DNA of 64,000 nt from Phycisphaerales bacterium (GTDB lineage Bacteria > Planctomycetota > Phycisphaerae > Sedimentisphaerales > UBA12454). Under the pieces are notes generated by a model. The model was given only the letters and a program-made list of their open reading frames with translations, had not been told where the DNA came from and made no database searches. The position numbers and the translations under genes are program-made. The DNA lies in assembly GCA_003142595.1 (NCBI GenBank), contig PLMU01000007.1:312417-376416 (forward strand), read 5' to 3'. Below, piece by piece: positions 17,455 to 27,486 of the stretch. Position 1 is the stretch's first letter. Each line of letters opens with the position of its first letter.

Positions 17455-18090
17455 ATGGCGTTAATTGAAACTCAATCTGGTTTGAGTTGTAACGTACTTG
17501 TCCTTAATAAGTACTATATGCCTTTGCGCATCATAGATGTCAAAAGAGCGCTATGTATGCTGTGCAGGGAACTTGCCGAAGTCATATCCTACGAACAGGG
17601 CCAGTATTACAATTACGATTTTGAAAGCTGGCGGGATGTCAGCCAGATAAAAAGGTCTTTCGAGCCTGGCGAACACGACTGGATTTCAACAGTCAATTAT
17701 CATATAGCTGTGCCCCGAATAGTCAGATTGTTATTCTATGACCGTTTGCCGAGAAATGAAGTCAAATTCAACCGGCGCAACATTTTCGCCCGCGACGCCA
17801 ATCGATGTCAATACTGCGGAAAAAAATTCCCCACTAATGAACTATCTCTCGACCATGTCATTCCGAAAAGCAGCGGCGGAACCGCATCCTGGGAAAATCT
17901 CGTTTGTGCCTGCACTGATTGCAACGCCAGAAAAGGAGGCAGGACGCCCAGGCAGGCCGGAATGACCCTTGTCAAACTGCCGGTAAAACCAAAACGCAAT
18001 CCGACCGTTCATCTTCATTTGAGCAGCCAAAAATATCATAGCTGGAAACAATTCCTCGACCACGCATACTGGTCTGTCGAACTGACATAA
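17455..18090 (+). CDS. HNH endonuclease, conserved stand-alone form
   Basis: 211 residues. The C-terminal half (about 120-165) is an HNH/zinc unit: [38 protein letters not shown]. The N-terminal half, beginning around [21 protein letters not shown], is a conserved region found with this HNH type in planctomycetes and cyanobacteria. It is not a mobile or intron gene by context: it lies after HU and the cold-shock gene, with a strong AGGAGG before the ATG. A housekeeping nuclease role in DNA repair is possible but not shown. Confidence 0.85.
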   Translation: MALIETQSGLSCNVLVLNKYYMPLRIIDVKRALCMLCRELAEVISYEQGQYYNYDFESWRDVSQIKRSFEPGEHDWISTVNYHIAVPRIVRLLFYDRLPRNEVKFNRRNIFARDANRCQYCGKKFPTNELSLDHVIPKSSGGTASWENLVCACTDCNARKGGRTPRQAGMTLVKLPVKPKRNPTVHLHLSSQKYHSWKQFLDHAYWSVELT

Positions 18091-18118
18091 AAATATTCTT
18101 CCATAAAAAAGGAGTTTT

Positions 18119-18736
18119 ATGAAAACGCTTCTTTATATAAAAGCTTCGCCCAGAGATGACAGAAGTCATTCTCATGCAACGGCCAAAGCCTTTCTGTCCG
18201 CTTATCAGCAGAAAAATCCTCAGGATAAGATTATTACTATCGATTTGTTTAAGGAATCTTTGCCTGAATTCGACAATTTCGCGGCGGAATCCAAATACGC
18301 TATTATGCACGGCAGAGAAAAAACCGCTGAACAGGTGAAAAAATGGTCGCAGATTGAAAAAGTAATTGAAAAGTTCAAATCCGCTGATAAATATCTCATT
18401 TCGACCCCGATGTGGAACTTCGGCATACCCTACAAACTTAAACAGTATATCGATATTATAGTTCAGCCGAGTTATACATTTACAGTTACCGACAGCGGCT
18501 ACAAAGGTCTTGCGGGCGGAAAACCGATATGCGTAATTCATGCTCGCGGCGGTAATTACGATGACAATTCACCGATGGACTTCCAGAAAAAATATATTGA
18601 TTTTATTTTGGGCTTTATCGGTTTTACGGATATTAAAACAGTAGTTTGCCAGCCTACGCTGGTTGATGAGGAAACCGTTAAAAAGGCACAACAGGCGGCT
18701 ATAAATAATGCAAAGTCAATGGCTGCCGCATTTTAA
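18119..18736 (+). CDS. azoR: FMN-dependent NADH-azoreductase (quinone reductase) AzoR
   Basis: Flavodoxin-fold reductase of quinones and azo compounds. The 205 residues start with LLYIKASPRDDRSHSHATA (FMN phosphate loop), then PMWNFGIPYKLKQYID, a strong AzoR signature, and HARGGNY. GGAG lies just upstream of the ATG. The last 21 nt overlap the 3' end of nnrD on the other strand. A role in quinone stress is likely from the family. Confidence 0.93.
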   Translation: MKTLLYIKASPRDDRSHSHATAKAFLSAYQQKNPQDKIITIDLFKESLPEFDNFAAESKYAIMHGREKTAEQVKKWSQIEKVIEKFKSADKYLISTPMWNFGIPYKLKQYIDIIVQPSYTFTVTDSGYKGLAGGKPICVIHARGGNYDDNSPMDFQKKYIDFILGFIGFTDIKTVVCQPTLVDEETVKKAQQAAINNAKSMAAAF

Positions 18737-19582
18737 CAATGCCTTTGGCAGATAATCAATGACATCCGTCGCGATTAAACTAACCTGACCTTTTTCCTGT
18801 GCCGCCAAATCACCCGCCAGTCCGTGAACGTAAACTCCCAATACAGCGGCATCAAAATTATTGAATCCCTGTCCGCATAATGACGTGATTATTCCAGTAA
18901 GCACATCGCCTGTGCCCGCTGTCGCCATTCCGGGATTGCCGGTAGTGTTGACATAAATTTTTTTCGCATCGGTAACCACTGTGCCCTGCCCTTTTAATAC
19001 GACAACAGCTTTGGACTCAGAGGCAAATTCAGAGGCGATAGTTTCCCTGTTGAGCGGCATCTTTTTTCGCAGCAATCCCGACCATAGTCTTCCCATTTCC
19101 CCGGGATGCGGTGTAAGAATCACATTCGCTTTGCATATATCGGGCCAATTTCCCAAAGTCGCAAGATTATTCAGTCCGTCTGCGTCAATAACAAGTCTTA
19201 TCCCATCCAGACGCAGCAGATTTTCAAGAATCGTTTTTACTCCGCTGGAAACTCCGAGGCCCGGCCCAAAAGCCGTAATATCATTTTCCTCAACAGCTTC
19301 TAAAACCGCATCTACCGCCTTTACACTGATTTTCCCTGATGAATCCTCGGCAAGCGGAATCGTCGTATAGCAAGGCTCAATCGCCGCGACAATCGGCAGA
19401 ATACTTTGCGGCACAGCAAGTCTTACAAGGCCGCTGCCGCTTCGCAGCGCGCTTTTCGCCGCAATTGCCGCTGCGCCGCTGAATCCGATACTGCCGGCGA
19501 TGATGCAGATTTTTCCGAACTCGCCCTTGTGGGAATCGAGTTTGCGAACCGTCATTTTGGGTATTGTCGTTATTTTTTGCAT
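18716..19582 (-). CDS. nnrD: ADP/ATP-dependent NAD(P)H-hydrate dehydratase
   Basis: Repairs hydrated NAD(P)H, partner of the epimerase at 10684-11463. The ribokinase-like fold shows GEFGKICIIAGSIGFSGAAAIAA, DADGLNNLA, LTPHPGEMGRL, KGQGTVVTD and the GNPGMATAGTGDVLTG active-site loop. The frame opens at 19600, but GGAG lies 6 nt before ATG 19582 (MQKITTIPKM), which is preferred; about 288 residues. The two repair activities, often one fused protein, are split here by about 7 kb. Confidence 0.93.
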   Translation of the reverse strand: MQKITTIPKMTVRKLDSHKGEFGKICIIAGSIGFSGAAAIAAKSALRSGSGLVRLAVPQSILPIVAAIEPCYTTIPLAEDSSGKISVKAVDAVLEAVEENDITAFGPGLGVSSGVKTILENLLRLDGIRLVIDADGLNNLATLGNWPDICKANVILTPHPGEMGRLWSGLLRKKMPLNRETIASEFASESKAVVVLKGQGTVVTDAKKIYVNTTGNPGMATAGTGDVLTGIITSLCGQGFNNFDAAVLGVYVHGLAGDLAAQEKGQVSLIATDVIDYLPKALLKCGSH

Positions 19583-19691
19583 ATAAAACTCCTTTTCCAA
19601 AGTATATTACAGATAATAAAAGTTATGGTCAATAAAAGATTTGACAGGTATATTGCAGGATTTACAATTCTTGAGATAGAAAGGCTTGACT

Positions 19692-21209
19692 ATGAAACGA
19701 ATTATTGTAATCGCCGCTCTTCTTATTCTATGCAATTCACTTTTTGCACAAACTACTTCTCTTTTTCCGGCAGATAAAGCCAAGCAGGTAAATCCAGACA
19801 CGCATCTGGTCCTGGCTTTCCCCAGCGAGCCAACCTTAGGTAAATCAGGACAGATTCGTATTATAGACGGGGCAGACGACCGGCTGGTTGACGTTTTGGA
19901 TATGAACATCCCGCCCGGCCCGACAACCGGCAACAAGACCCCGGCGGCGCCTCCTTACACTACGGTTCCTTACGAATACGTCCCCGGCCATTTTACTAAT
20001 GCCAACACTAAGCCGGGAACTCCATCCGGCGGTGCAGTTGCCACGCCGAACACCTATCAGCTTACGATAATCGGAGGCTTCACTGATGCGTTTCATTTTT
20101 ACCCCGTGATTGTCCATAACAACGTGGCAACAATATACCCCCACAATAATCTTCTGGAATACAATAAAACTTATTACGTACAAATCGACCCCGGAGTACT
20201 GACCCTAAAAGATAACAGCTTTTCTGGAATCACAGGGAAAACAGGATGGACGTTCACAACTAAAAAAACGCCACCTCCAGTGAATTCCCAGCGGCTCGTA
20301 GTCAGCGCGGATGGCAGCGGCGATTTCAGCACCGTGCAGGGAGCGGTCGATTTCATCCCAGATAAAAATCCCAAGCGAGTAACTATATTCATCAAAAATG
20401 GCACGTATGAGGAGATCGTTTATTTCCGCAACAAGACGAACATCACATTCCTCGGCCAGAATCGGGACAAAGTCATTGTGTGTTACGCCAATAATGAAGT
20501 CTTTAATCCGCATCCATCGAACGTAGCCACTAACGAAATGCCGGGGACATTTCCTTCCCGTCGTGCTGCGTTCATGGGAGATAATTCACAAGGGATTCAC
20601 CTGATCAACATGACTATCAAAACCACAGCGAAAGGTCAGGCCGAAGGACTGCTTCTAATGGGCGAGCAAAATATCGTCAGCAATGTTAATATTGAAGGTT
20701 CAGGCGATGCCTTACAGGTGAACGGATCGGTTTACCTGACCAACTGCCAAATTACAGGCGACGGAGATATAATTCTCGGCCGCGGGCCGGCGTTCTTCAA
20801 CCATTGCGAGCTTATTTCACATGGCGGGACCTATATGTGGATACGCAACACATCCGCTAACCACGGCAATGTCTTTCTAAATTGCAGGTTTCAAACTATA
20901 GCGGGTAAAGAGACTGAAATTGCCCGTGCGCCCACCAATCACGGCAAGGATTACCCATACTGCGAAGCGGTATTGATAAATTGCGCGCTTGCGGGCATCA
21001 GCCCCGTTGGGTGGGGTCCGGTAGGCGGCGACACATCGAATGTTCATTATTGGGAATACAACAGCACGAATATCAGCGATGGCAAACCAGTTGATGTAAG
21101 CCAACGCAGTCCCATTTCCAGACAACTGACTAAAGAGAAAGACGCCGAAACAATCGTCAACTACAGCAATCCCGCTTATGTGCTTGGCGGCTGGAAGCCG
21201 AAATTTTAA
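19692..21209 (+). CDS. Secreted pectinesterase-family protein (CE8)
   Basis: Pectin methylesterase-like, likely exported. A signal peptide (MKRIIVIAALLILCNSLFAQ) is followed by an Ig-like N-terminal region (about 20-195) and a right-handed beta-helix from about 200 with SADGSGDFSTVQGAVDFI. Catalytic aspartates are expected in GSGDALQVNG and GDGDIILGRG, aligning with the QD and VDFIFG motifs of the family. ATG 19692 has AAAGG 7 nt upstream; a TTG six bases earlier is less likely. It is a lone carbohydrate enzyme here, and its stop overlaps tsaD by 4 nt. Confidence 0.85.
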   Translation: MKRIIVIAALLILCNSLFAQTTSLFPADKAKQVNPDTHLVLAFPSEPTLGKSGQIRIIDGADDRLVDVLDMNIPPGPTTGNKTPAAPPYTTVPYEYVPGHFTNANTKPGTPSGGAVATPNTYQLTIIGGFTDAFHFYPVIVHNNVATIYPHNNLLEYNKTYYVQIDPGVLTLKDNSFSGITGKTGWTFTTKKTPPPVNSQRLVVSADGSGDFSTVQGAVDFIPDKNPKRVTIFIKNGTYEEIVYFRNKTNITFLGQNRDKVIVCYANNEVFNPHPSNVATNEMPGTFPSRRAAFMGDNSQGIHLINMTIKTTAKGQAEGLLLMGEQNIVSNVNIEGSGDALQVNGSVYLTNCQITGDGDIILGRGPAFFNHCELISHGGTYMWIRNTSANHGNVFLNCRFQTIAGKETEIARAPTNHGKDYPYCEAVLINCALAGISPVGWGPVGGDTSNVHYWEYNSTNISDGKPVDVSQRSPISRQLTKEKDAETIVNYSNPAYVLGGWKPKF

Positions 21210-22240
21210 TCGTCAGAGCCGGCTTTGGCTTCGAGCGACATATCGGCAAAAAGGCCTGCTTTGTATTTATGATACGCAAGTGAGGCAATCATTACGGCGT
21301 TGTCCGTACAATATTTTTTAGGCGCGACAAGCAAAACTCTACCTGTGTCTTTTGCCATTTTTTCAAGTTCGTTTCGCAAATGATTATTTGCCGCGACGCC
21401 TCCGCCGAGCAGAATTGTTTTCGCCCCTATTTTATCCGCAGCCATTTGCATTTTTCTGACAAGAACATCTATTACAGCCGCCTGGAACGAAGCGGCGATA
21501 TCGGCAATTTCCCTCTGGCTCATTTTACCTACGCGATTTCCCCCTTTCATATCCTTGCCGCAGCAATGATAAAGAACCGCGGTCTTTAAACCGCTGAACG
21601 AAAAATCGAGTGAATCTTTGGCGAGCATTGTCCTGGGAAAATTAATCGCATCGGGATTGCCGTTTTTGGCGGCTTTTTCAATACTCGGTCCACCCGGATA
21701 AGGAAGATTAAGAATTGACGCCACTTTGTCAAACGCCTCGCCTGCCGCATCGTCGATTGTCGAGCCCAACAGCCGAAGTTCAAGTGCGCTTTCACAGTCA
21801 TAAAGGCTCGTATGTCCGCCGGAAACAACCAGCGCAATCGCAGGAAGATGCAAATCTTTCGTATCCATCATCGCAGACTGAAGATGAGCGTGAATATGGT
21901 TAATGGCAATTAAAGGTTTTTCCAAGACAAGCGCAAGCGTCTTTGCTGCCGTTAATCCGATGATTAGTGCAACGGTAAGGCCCGGCTGATTGGCAACTGC
22001 CACCGCGTCAATATCGCTTTTGTCGATATGCGATTGTTCGATTGCCTGTTCGATAATCGGATAAATCTTCTCAATATGTGCTCTTGACGCAATTTCGGGC
22101 ACAACGCCGCCGTATTTCTGATGAATTTCGATTTGCGAGGAGACGACATTCGAGAGCACTTCCGAGCCGTTGCGAACCACCGCCGCGGCAGTTTCATCGC
22201 AGCTTGTTTCTATCCCGAGGATATTTATATCCGTTTTCAT
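21206..22240 (-). CDS. tsaD: tRNA N6-threonylcarbamoyladenosine transferase TsaD
   Basis: Universal enzyme that moves the threonylcarbamoyl group onto A37 of ANN-reading tRNAs, with TsaB and TsaE. The 344 residues contain GIETSCDETAAAVV at the start, the metal-binding NHIHAHLQS histidines near residue 116, VSGGHTSLY, and GGGVAANNHLR near residue 270. Length and motifs are standard. No tsaB or tsaE is adjacent. Confidence 0.95.
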   Translation of the reverse strand: MKTDINILGIETSCDETAAAVVRNGSEVLSNVVSSQIEIHQKYGGVVPEIASRAHIEKIYPIIEQAIEQSHIDKSDIDAVAVANQPGLTVALIIGLTAAKTLALVLEKPLIAINHIHAHLQSAMMDTKDLHLPAIALVVSGGHTSLYDCESALELRLLGSTIDDAAGEAFDKVASILNLPYPGGPSIEKAAKNGNPDAINFPRTMLAKDSLDFSFSGLKTAVLYHCCGKDMKGGNRVGKMSQREIADIAASFQAAVIDVLVRKMQMAADKIGAKTILLGGGVAANNHLRNELEKMAKDTGRVLLVAPKKYCTDNAVMIASLAYHKYKAGLFADMSLEAKAGSDD

Positions 22241-22290
22241 TTGGCGGAAATGATAATATAAATATGAGAATAAGTCAATTCAGACAGTTT

Positions 22291-23241
22291 TTATTGTTTC
22301 CGGCCTGTTTTGACAAGTATAAATATCTGTCGAAAAATACTTTTAATGATTCTTGCAGATGAAAACCTGAGCGGCGTCAGTTCCGCAGGGGCAAGCACAA
22401 TACGCTCGCCGACCGCAAAAGAGTCGCCAACAACCTGGATATTCTGTTTATCCGTGCAGCCAAAACCTAATATTTCAGCGGTTTTAATTATAGGCAACTG
22501 GCCGGGAGAAATCCCGATTAAATCGCAGCATATAACTTCCGCCGCGATTGGGTCAACAGACGCAACCAGCCAGCCGAGTTTTTTTGGATTGCCTCTTATC
22601 GGCCCCGGCCCTTCCATCGCGACAATCGCGTCGATAATCGTTATCACGGGATTGAGCAATTTATAAATATCTATCAGCATCGTGCAAAAATCGTCGAATG
22701 TCGCTCCTTTTTTGTAATGCCAGATTGCCTTTGCCTTGCCGCTCACGCAGCCGAACATATTTTTTACCGCGATTGTCGCCACAAGCTGCTGATGAGTTTT
22801 AAGTTTTGGCAGATTTATTATTTTATCTGCGTCAAGAGCGATAGAGCTTATTCCGATTTTCGCCCCTGAATGTTCAAGCACCCGATTCACAGGTCTGCCG
22901 AGCTGTCTTATCCGCACGCCCAGTTTGTTCAAAGGTTCGACAATGCCCAGCGACTCGGCGCAGGCTCTCGTATTTGACCACGCCGGCGAATCTCCAACAA
23001 ATGGTTTTGCACCAAAGTCGAGTAGAATTTTCGCAAGTTCTATAATTACTGCCGGGTCGGTTTGTGCCGCGCATTGGCTCGGCCGGGGTGCTATCATATT
23101 AGGTTTTATTAATACACTGTCGCCCTTGCTTATGAATGACTCTATCCCCCCATGAAGCTCAAAATGCCTTAATATCGCAGACCTCACGGCCTGGCCATCA
23201 TAATTGGGACATCTTACCAGCGATACTTTTGCTTTATTCAT
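22291..23241 (-). CDS. DUF362 domain protein
   Basis: About 316 residues of the DUF362 family, whose members often occur with ferredoxin-like domains and whose activity is not established. Typical segments are DSVLIKPNM, GAKPFVGDSPAW, INLPKLKTHQQLVATIAVKNMFG and the DPIAAEVICCDLIG region. No ferredoxin CxxC clusters are present here, so it is the short form. The start is taken at 23241 (MNKAKVSLVRC); an upstream ATG at 23292 adds 17 unconserved residues. Confidence 0.85.
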   Translation of the reverse strand: MNKAKVSLVRCPNYDGQAVRSAILRHFELHGGIESFISKGDSVLIKPNMIAPRPSQCAAQTDPAVIIELAKILLDFGAKPFVGDSPAWSNTRACAESLGIVEPLNKLGVRIRQLGRPVNRVLEHSGAKIGISSIALDADKIINLPKLKTHQQLVATIAVKNMFGCVSGKAKAIWHYKKGATFDDFCTMLIDIYKLLNPVITIIDAIVAMEGPGPIRGNPKKLGWLVASVDPIAAEVICCDLIGISPGQLPIIKTAEILGFGCTDKQNIQVVGDSFAVGERIVLAPAELTPLRFSSARIIKSIFRQIFILVKTGRKQ

Positions 23242-23324
23242 ATTAGATACTTTATACAATTTTTGTAATTGTTCAAGAAAATCAAAGTGCAAAACCGTTA
23301 ATTACAGTGTAAAATTATAGAATT

Positions 23325-24419
23325 ATGAAAGAGCTTTTGAAAAATCTGATTAGGGCAAAATCCACATTGGACACCGGCGAAATCAAATGCGCCAATGTAT
23401 TGGCTGATTTTTTCCGCTCGGCTGGAATAAAGCCGAATGTCGAGGTTTGGAACAAAACCCGCGCAAATATCACCGTCAGAATTAAGTCCACAGGCAAAAA
23501 ACCCGCACTGTTATTCGTCAGCCATCTTGACGTTGTCCCGGCTCAGCAGGCAGGTGCTTTCGAGCCTATTGAGCGCGGCGGCAAAATCTTCGGCAGAGGC
23601 GCCTGTGATATGAAAGGCGGCATCACATCGGTGGCAGTCGCGATGGCGGAAATCTTGCATTCCAAAGTCAAACTTCAGGGTGATGTAATCTTTACCGCTA
23701 CGGCAGGAGAAGAAACAGATAGCGCCGGCGTCAAAAAATTTCTCAAATCCCAAAAGACCTGGCCCAAGTTTGCCGGAATAATCGTCCCTGAGCCGACTAA
23801 TTTCGACCTTGTTTACGCTCATCGCGGACTTTTATGGCTCCAAATTATTACAAAAGGCAAATCCGCTCACAGTTCAATGCCGCAGCTTGGAATCAACGCC
23901 ATTGACTCGATGAAAATGTTTCTAAACAAACTTGAGAATTTTAAAATCCCCGGCGTTAATAAATTGCTCGGCAAAGCATCTATCAGCGTAAATAAAATCA
24001 TCGGCGGCTCGGCGGCAAATATCGTTCCGGATTTATGCTCTGTCCAGATTGATATCCGCACTATACCCGGCCAGAAAACAAGCTGGATTGTCGGCGAAAT
24101 TAACAAAATTCTTGCCCGGCTCTCGAAACAAAATCCTCGCTTCCAGGCGGACTTAAAAGTTCTCCGCGATTCAGGCTCCCTGCAGACCGACGAGAAATGT
24201 GAATTCGTAAAACGCTCAAAACAAATCTTAAATAAACACCTTACGGCCGTGCCTTTCACAACCGATGCACCGTATTTAACCGTATTTAAATCGCCGATAG
24301 TTATTTTCGGGCCGGGAAAACCGCAATTATGCCACAAGCCGGGCGAATACATCGATATTAAAGATTTGAAAAAAGCGGTGGAGCTTTACAAAAAAATTAT
24401 TTTGCACTTTTTGGGCTGA
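23325..24419 (+). CDS. M20-family metallopeptidase/deacylase (ArgE/DapE type)
   Basis: Zinc-dependent amidohydrolase of 364 residues. Metal ligands are seen in FVSHLDVVP, GRGACDMKGG (bridging Asp), AGEETDSAG (general base and ligand Glu) and VPEPTNFD, with the final His in LCHKPGEYID. The central dimerisation domain starts near SAHSSMPQLGINAID. The substrate is not clear: acetylornithine deacetylase, succinyl-diaminopimelate desuccinylase and plain peptidases all share this layout. ArgE would fit poorly with the separate argB-argD-argF cluster 25 kb away only if argJ is used. Confidence 0.85.
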   Translation: MKELLKNLIRAKSTLDTGEIKCANVLADFFRSAGIKPNVEVWNKTRANITVRIKSTGKKPALLFVSHLDVVPAQQAGAFEPIERGGKIFGRGACDMKGGITSVAVAMAEILHSKVKLQGDVIFTATAGEETDSAGVKKFLKSQKTWPKFAGIIVPEPTNFDLVYAHRGLLWLQIITKGKSAHSSMPQLGINAIDSMKMFLNKLENFKIPGVNKLLGKASISVNKIIGGSAANIVPDLCSVQIDIRTIPGQKTSWIVGEINKILARLSKQNPRFQADLKVLRDSGSLQTDEKCEFVKRSKQILNKHLTAVPFTTDAPYLTVFKSPIVIFGPGKPQLCHKPGEYIDIKDLKKAVELYKKIILHFLG

Positions 24420-24424
24420 TTCGT

Positions 24425-25831
24425 TTACGCGATTGTCTGGCTCAGTTGCGCCAGAATATCCTGGGCATTTGCGACCTTATTGCCGTTGGGACTCTGCCAG
24501 TTCACAGATGAATTATTCTTGAGATGTTCCTCTATTTTCCTGCACGCAAGGATTACCGTTGCGTGATTTTTATTGCCCATCAGTCTGCCGATTTCAGGAA
24601 AAGACATATCGGTATACTTCCTGGCAAGATACATACTGAAAGACCGCGCTAAACTTACAGTCCTGTCCTTTTTGGATGAATGAACATCTGCCGGCGTGAT
24701 GCCGAAATATGTTGTTACCGTCGCCTCGATATCGGAAATATGGACTATCGGGTCCGTCCTGGAAATATGCTCTGCAAGAACCTGTCTTGCCATCTCCGGC
24801 GAAATCTTCTCATTGCACAGCGACGAATATGCGATAAGTTTCAGTATCGCACCTTCCAGCTCTCTTATATTCGAGCGGATATTCTCGGCGATATAGACAA
24901 CAACCTTGTCCGGCAGCTCCTTATTCATCGCGGCGGCCTTTTGGCTGATTATTTTGCACCGCGTCTTGACATCCGGCGGCTCAATCTTGACCACCATTCC
25001 CGATACAAACCTGTTTACAAGGCTCTCGCAGAGCTGGCCGATTAATTTCGGATGGGCGTCCGAGGCCAGCACTACTTTTTTACCCGCAAGATTTATCGTA
25101 TTAAAAGTATGCAGGAATTCCTCCTGCGTTGAAGGCTTGCTGGCCAGGAAGTGTATATCGTCAATAGCCAACAAATCCGTTTGCCGGTATCGCCTCCGGA
25201 AAGCCTCCAGCTTTTTGGTCTTCAAGGCCAGCACAAACTGATTGGTAAAATCCTCCGCTGATACATAAAGCCAATTGGCAGTCGGTTTGGTCCGGCTCAT
25301 CGTGTTGCATATCCCTTGCATCAGATGAGTCTTGCCCAAACCATATCCTCCGTGAATAAACAGCGGATTGAAAGGACTTACCTCATCAGATATCATACTC
25401 ATCGACGCGTTGTAGGCTAATTGATTCGACGGCCCTACAATAAATGATTCCAGCGTCATTTTCAGCGGCCGTTCACCGGCTCGCTCGTCACGAAATCTGC
25501 TTCGCGTCGTTTTATTCTGAGCCTGCTGAACAAGCTGCGCCTGTCCGTCAAGTTGCGTCTTCCTTTGATTGCCTGCAAGCTGCGGCTCTATATTAAACGC
25601 GATTTTTTTTGCAGAACCCGTTACTGATTCGACAGCGGCCGCTATGTCAGACAAAAAATGACTCTCAATCCAGCTTCCGACGAATGGATTGGGAACGCCA
25701 ATCTTCAGATAGTCATCAGCTACCGTGAACCTGGTTGAATTTCTAAACCAGACACGATATTTCTGCTGTCCTATCTTTTCAGCCAGATGCTGATTGATCG
25801 CAACTATTTCATCCGTGATTGTTGTCTGCAT
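24425..25831 (-). CDS. dnaA: Chromosomal replication initiator DnaA
   Basis: 468 residues in the four-domain order. Domain I lies at 1-85. A short Gln/Arg linker follows at about 95-125. The AAA+ core has Walker A GGYGLGKTH and Walker B LLAIDDIHFLA. The C-terminal DNA-binding helix-turn-helix reads ARSFSMYLARKYTDMSFPEIGRLMG, then NKNHATVILACRKI. The key histidine, alanine and threonine of the DnaA-box reader are kept. dnaN, recF and gyrB do not follow it. The 287 nt upstream hold DnaA-box-like sites. Confidence 0.96.
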   Translation of the reverse strand: MQTTITDEIVAINQHLAEKIGQQKYRVWFRNSTRFTVADDYLKIGVPNPFVGSWIESHFLSDIAAAVESVTGSAKKIAFNIEPQLAGNQRKTQLDGQAQLVQQAQNKTTRSRFRDERAGERPLKMTLESFIVGPSNQLAYNASMSMISDEVSPFNPLFIHGGYGLGKTHLMQGICNTMSRTKPTANWLYVSAEDFTNQFVLALKTKKLEAFRRRYRQTDLLAIDDIHFLASKPSTQEEFLHTFNTINLAGKKVVLASDAHPKLIGQLCESLVNRFVSGMVVKIEPPDVKTRCKIISQKAAAMNKELPDKVVVYIAENIRSNIRELEGAILKLIAYSSLCNEKISPEMARQVLAEHISRTDPIVHISDIEATVTTYFGITPADVHSSKKDRTVSLARSFSMYLARKYTDMSFPEIGRLMGNKNHATVILACRKIEEHLKNNSSVNWQSPNGNKVANAQDILAQLSQTIA

Positions 25832-26118
25832 ATAAACTTCAGTTTACTTCTTAAGTTTTTTCGTCTTGCTGTCCGATAAATTAAAGAACGAGTTTGAATA
25901 TACTTCTTTACTATTAGGAAATCAATGCAGTTCTGCCAAAATTCTTTTCCACAGCTACAGAATTATTAAATACATAACGTTGTGAGATAAAAAAAATTAT
26001 TTTGAACAGGTTTTGCACAGCCAAAAATGATTTTGTGGAAAAAATGTGGATAGTTAAAAAAATAAATTTTCAAAAATCTAAAATTTAAATTGTAAAAACA
26101 CGTCCGATAGTTTAATTT
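25832..26118. other. Candidate chromosomal origin between dnaA and rsmB
   Basis: A very AT-rich 287-nt gap without a gene. Sites close to the DnaA box TTATCCACA are TTTTCCACA (25945-25953), TGTGGAAAA (26034-26042) and TGTGGATAG (26045-26053, one mismatch), the last two separated by only 2 nt. Long A/T runs lie between and after them. Position next to dnaA supports an origin, but the dnaA promoter with autoregulatory boxes is an equal possibility; no GC-skew test could be run. Confidence 0.45.
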
Positions 26119-27486
26119 TTACGTTTTTACTAATACTGCAGTATATCCGCCGTCAAAATCCCAAGTTCCGGCACAAGGTAAAATTAATTTCTCCTGTTCG
26201 AGCACAAATCCTCTTTTTTTACTGATAAAATTTTTCACAATTTCGCTGTTTTCCTGGTTCAATATACTGCAGGTGCTGTAACAGATTTTACCGCCCTTCT
26301 TTACAAGCGGACCGGCGAATTCGAGCAGTTCAATTTGTATTTTGACAATCTCCTCAATGCGTTTTTTATCCAACCTGAGTCTTACTTCAGGTCTTTTCGC
26401 CAGCACACCTGTATTTGAACAGGGCACATCGAGCAACACCGCATCTGCTTCAGCTCGGCCCGCCTCTTTGAGAAAATCCTCGTAAGTTAATATTTTTACC
26501 GATGTTATGCCAAGCCTTCGAACGTTTTCGCCAATCCTGCCAAGCCTTGAATTGTCTATATCGGTAGCGATTATAACCCCTTTATCGCCAATTACTTCTG
26601 CGATTTGCGTAGTCTTTGTGCCAGGCGCCGCACAGATATCAAATATTTTCCAGCCCAGCTGAGGATTCAACACCTTCGCAACTAACGATGATGTCAAGTC
26701 TTGTATCGTAAATAAACCTGCTTTGAAACTTTCAAGCCCTGCGATATTGCCCGACTTGTTTATCCTGACCATTTTGTATTCTTTCGCAAGTTCGCAATCG
26801 ACTTCCTGGCTTTTCAGAGTTTCAAAAAGTTTTTTTGCATTTATTTTAAGCTTATTGGGTCTTGCGTAAACTGATGGTCTACGATTAGACGCGAAACAAA
26901 TATTTTTCGTCTGTTCAAAACTAAATTGACTGAGCCATTGTTCTACGAGCCACAAAGGCAGTGAAAATGCACTGCTAAGATATTCTGCTTTTTGTTTATC
27001 TGCATCCGGCAGAATAGCAATATAAAATTCGCACCCGACCGCCGGGCTCAGCGGCAGCGTTTTTCGCAAATCCGCTTTGCTCAAATCCGCTGTTTTGTTT
27101 TTTATCGAAGCGCACGCTTTTCTCAATACTGCGTTTGCAAACCCCGCTCCTTTTTTGGAACCGATTGCCTTTGCAAGGTTTACCGCTTCGTTGACAATCG
27201 CGTAATCTGCCTGACTTGTAAAAATAAGTTCATAGACTGCGATTCTGATGCAATTAAGAAGTTTCTCAGGAATATTTTTTAACGGCTTAACCGAAACCAG
27301 CGAGATGAGGTTATCGATAAATACTGAATTTCTTATTATGCCGAATGCGATATCGACCAGGCTCGCGCGGTTTTGAGTTTGTTCGCCGAATTTTTCGACA
27401 AGCTCGGCGCAGTTATGTTCTGCCGCGTTAAAATTACTTAAAACCTCCCATGCCGCCCGCCGCGGACTCAATTGTGTTAATTTCAT
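26119..27486 (-). CDS. rsmB: 16S rRNA m5C967 methyltransferase RsmB (Sun)
   Basis: 455 residues: an N-terminal NusB-like RNA-binding domain (about 1-140) and a SAM-dependent methyltransferase. The catalytic motifs are DICAAPGTKTTQIAE (SAM), LLDVPCSNTGVLAKRPEVR (PCxxTG motif IV) and CYSTCSI (motif VI nucleophile). It overlaps fmt by 4 nt and closes the lptB-def-fmt-rsmB operon, the common def-fmt-rsmB order of bacteria. Confidence 0.95.
   Translation of the reverse strand: MKLTQLSPRRAAWEVLSNFNAAEHNCAELVEKFGEQTQNRASLVDIAFGIIRNSVFIDNLISLVSVKPLKNIPEKLLNCIRIAVYELIFTSQADYAIVNEAVNLAKAIGSKKGAGFANAVLRKACASIKNKTADLSKADLRKTLPLSPAVGCEFYIAILPDADKQKAEYLSSAFSLPLWLVEQWLSQFSFEQTKNICFASNRRPSVYARPNKLKINAKKLFETLKSQEVDCELAKEYKMVRINKSGNIAGLESFKAGLFTIQDLTSSLVAKVLNPQLGWKIFDICAAPGTKTTQIAEVIGDKGVIIATDIDNSRLGRIGENVRRLGITSVKILTYEDFLKEAGRAEADAVLLDVPCSNTGVLAKRPEVRLRLDKKRIEEIVKIQIELLEFAGPLVKKGGKICYSTCSILNQENSEIVKNFISKKRGFVLEQEKLILPCAGTWDFDGGYTAVLVKT

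Noticed and set aside
17455-18090. HNH gene as a mobile homing endonuclease
   Set aside because: Its base use matches neighbours, it has a conserved N-terminal half and it lies in an ordinary gene row, so a core function is more likely.
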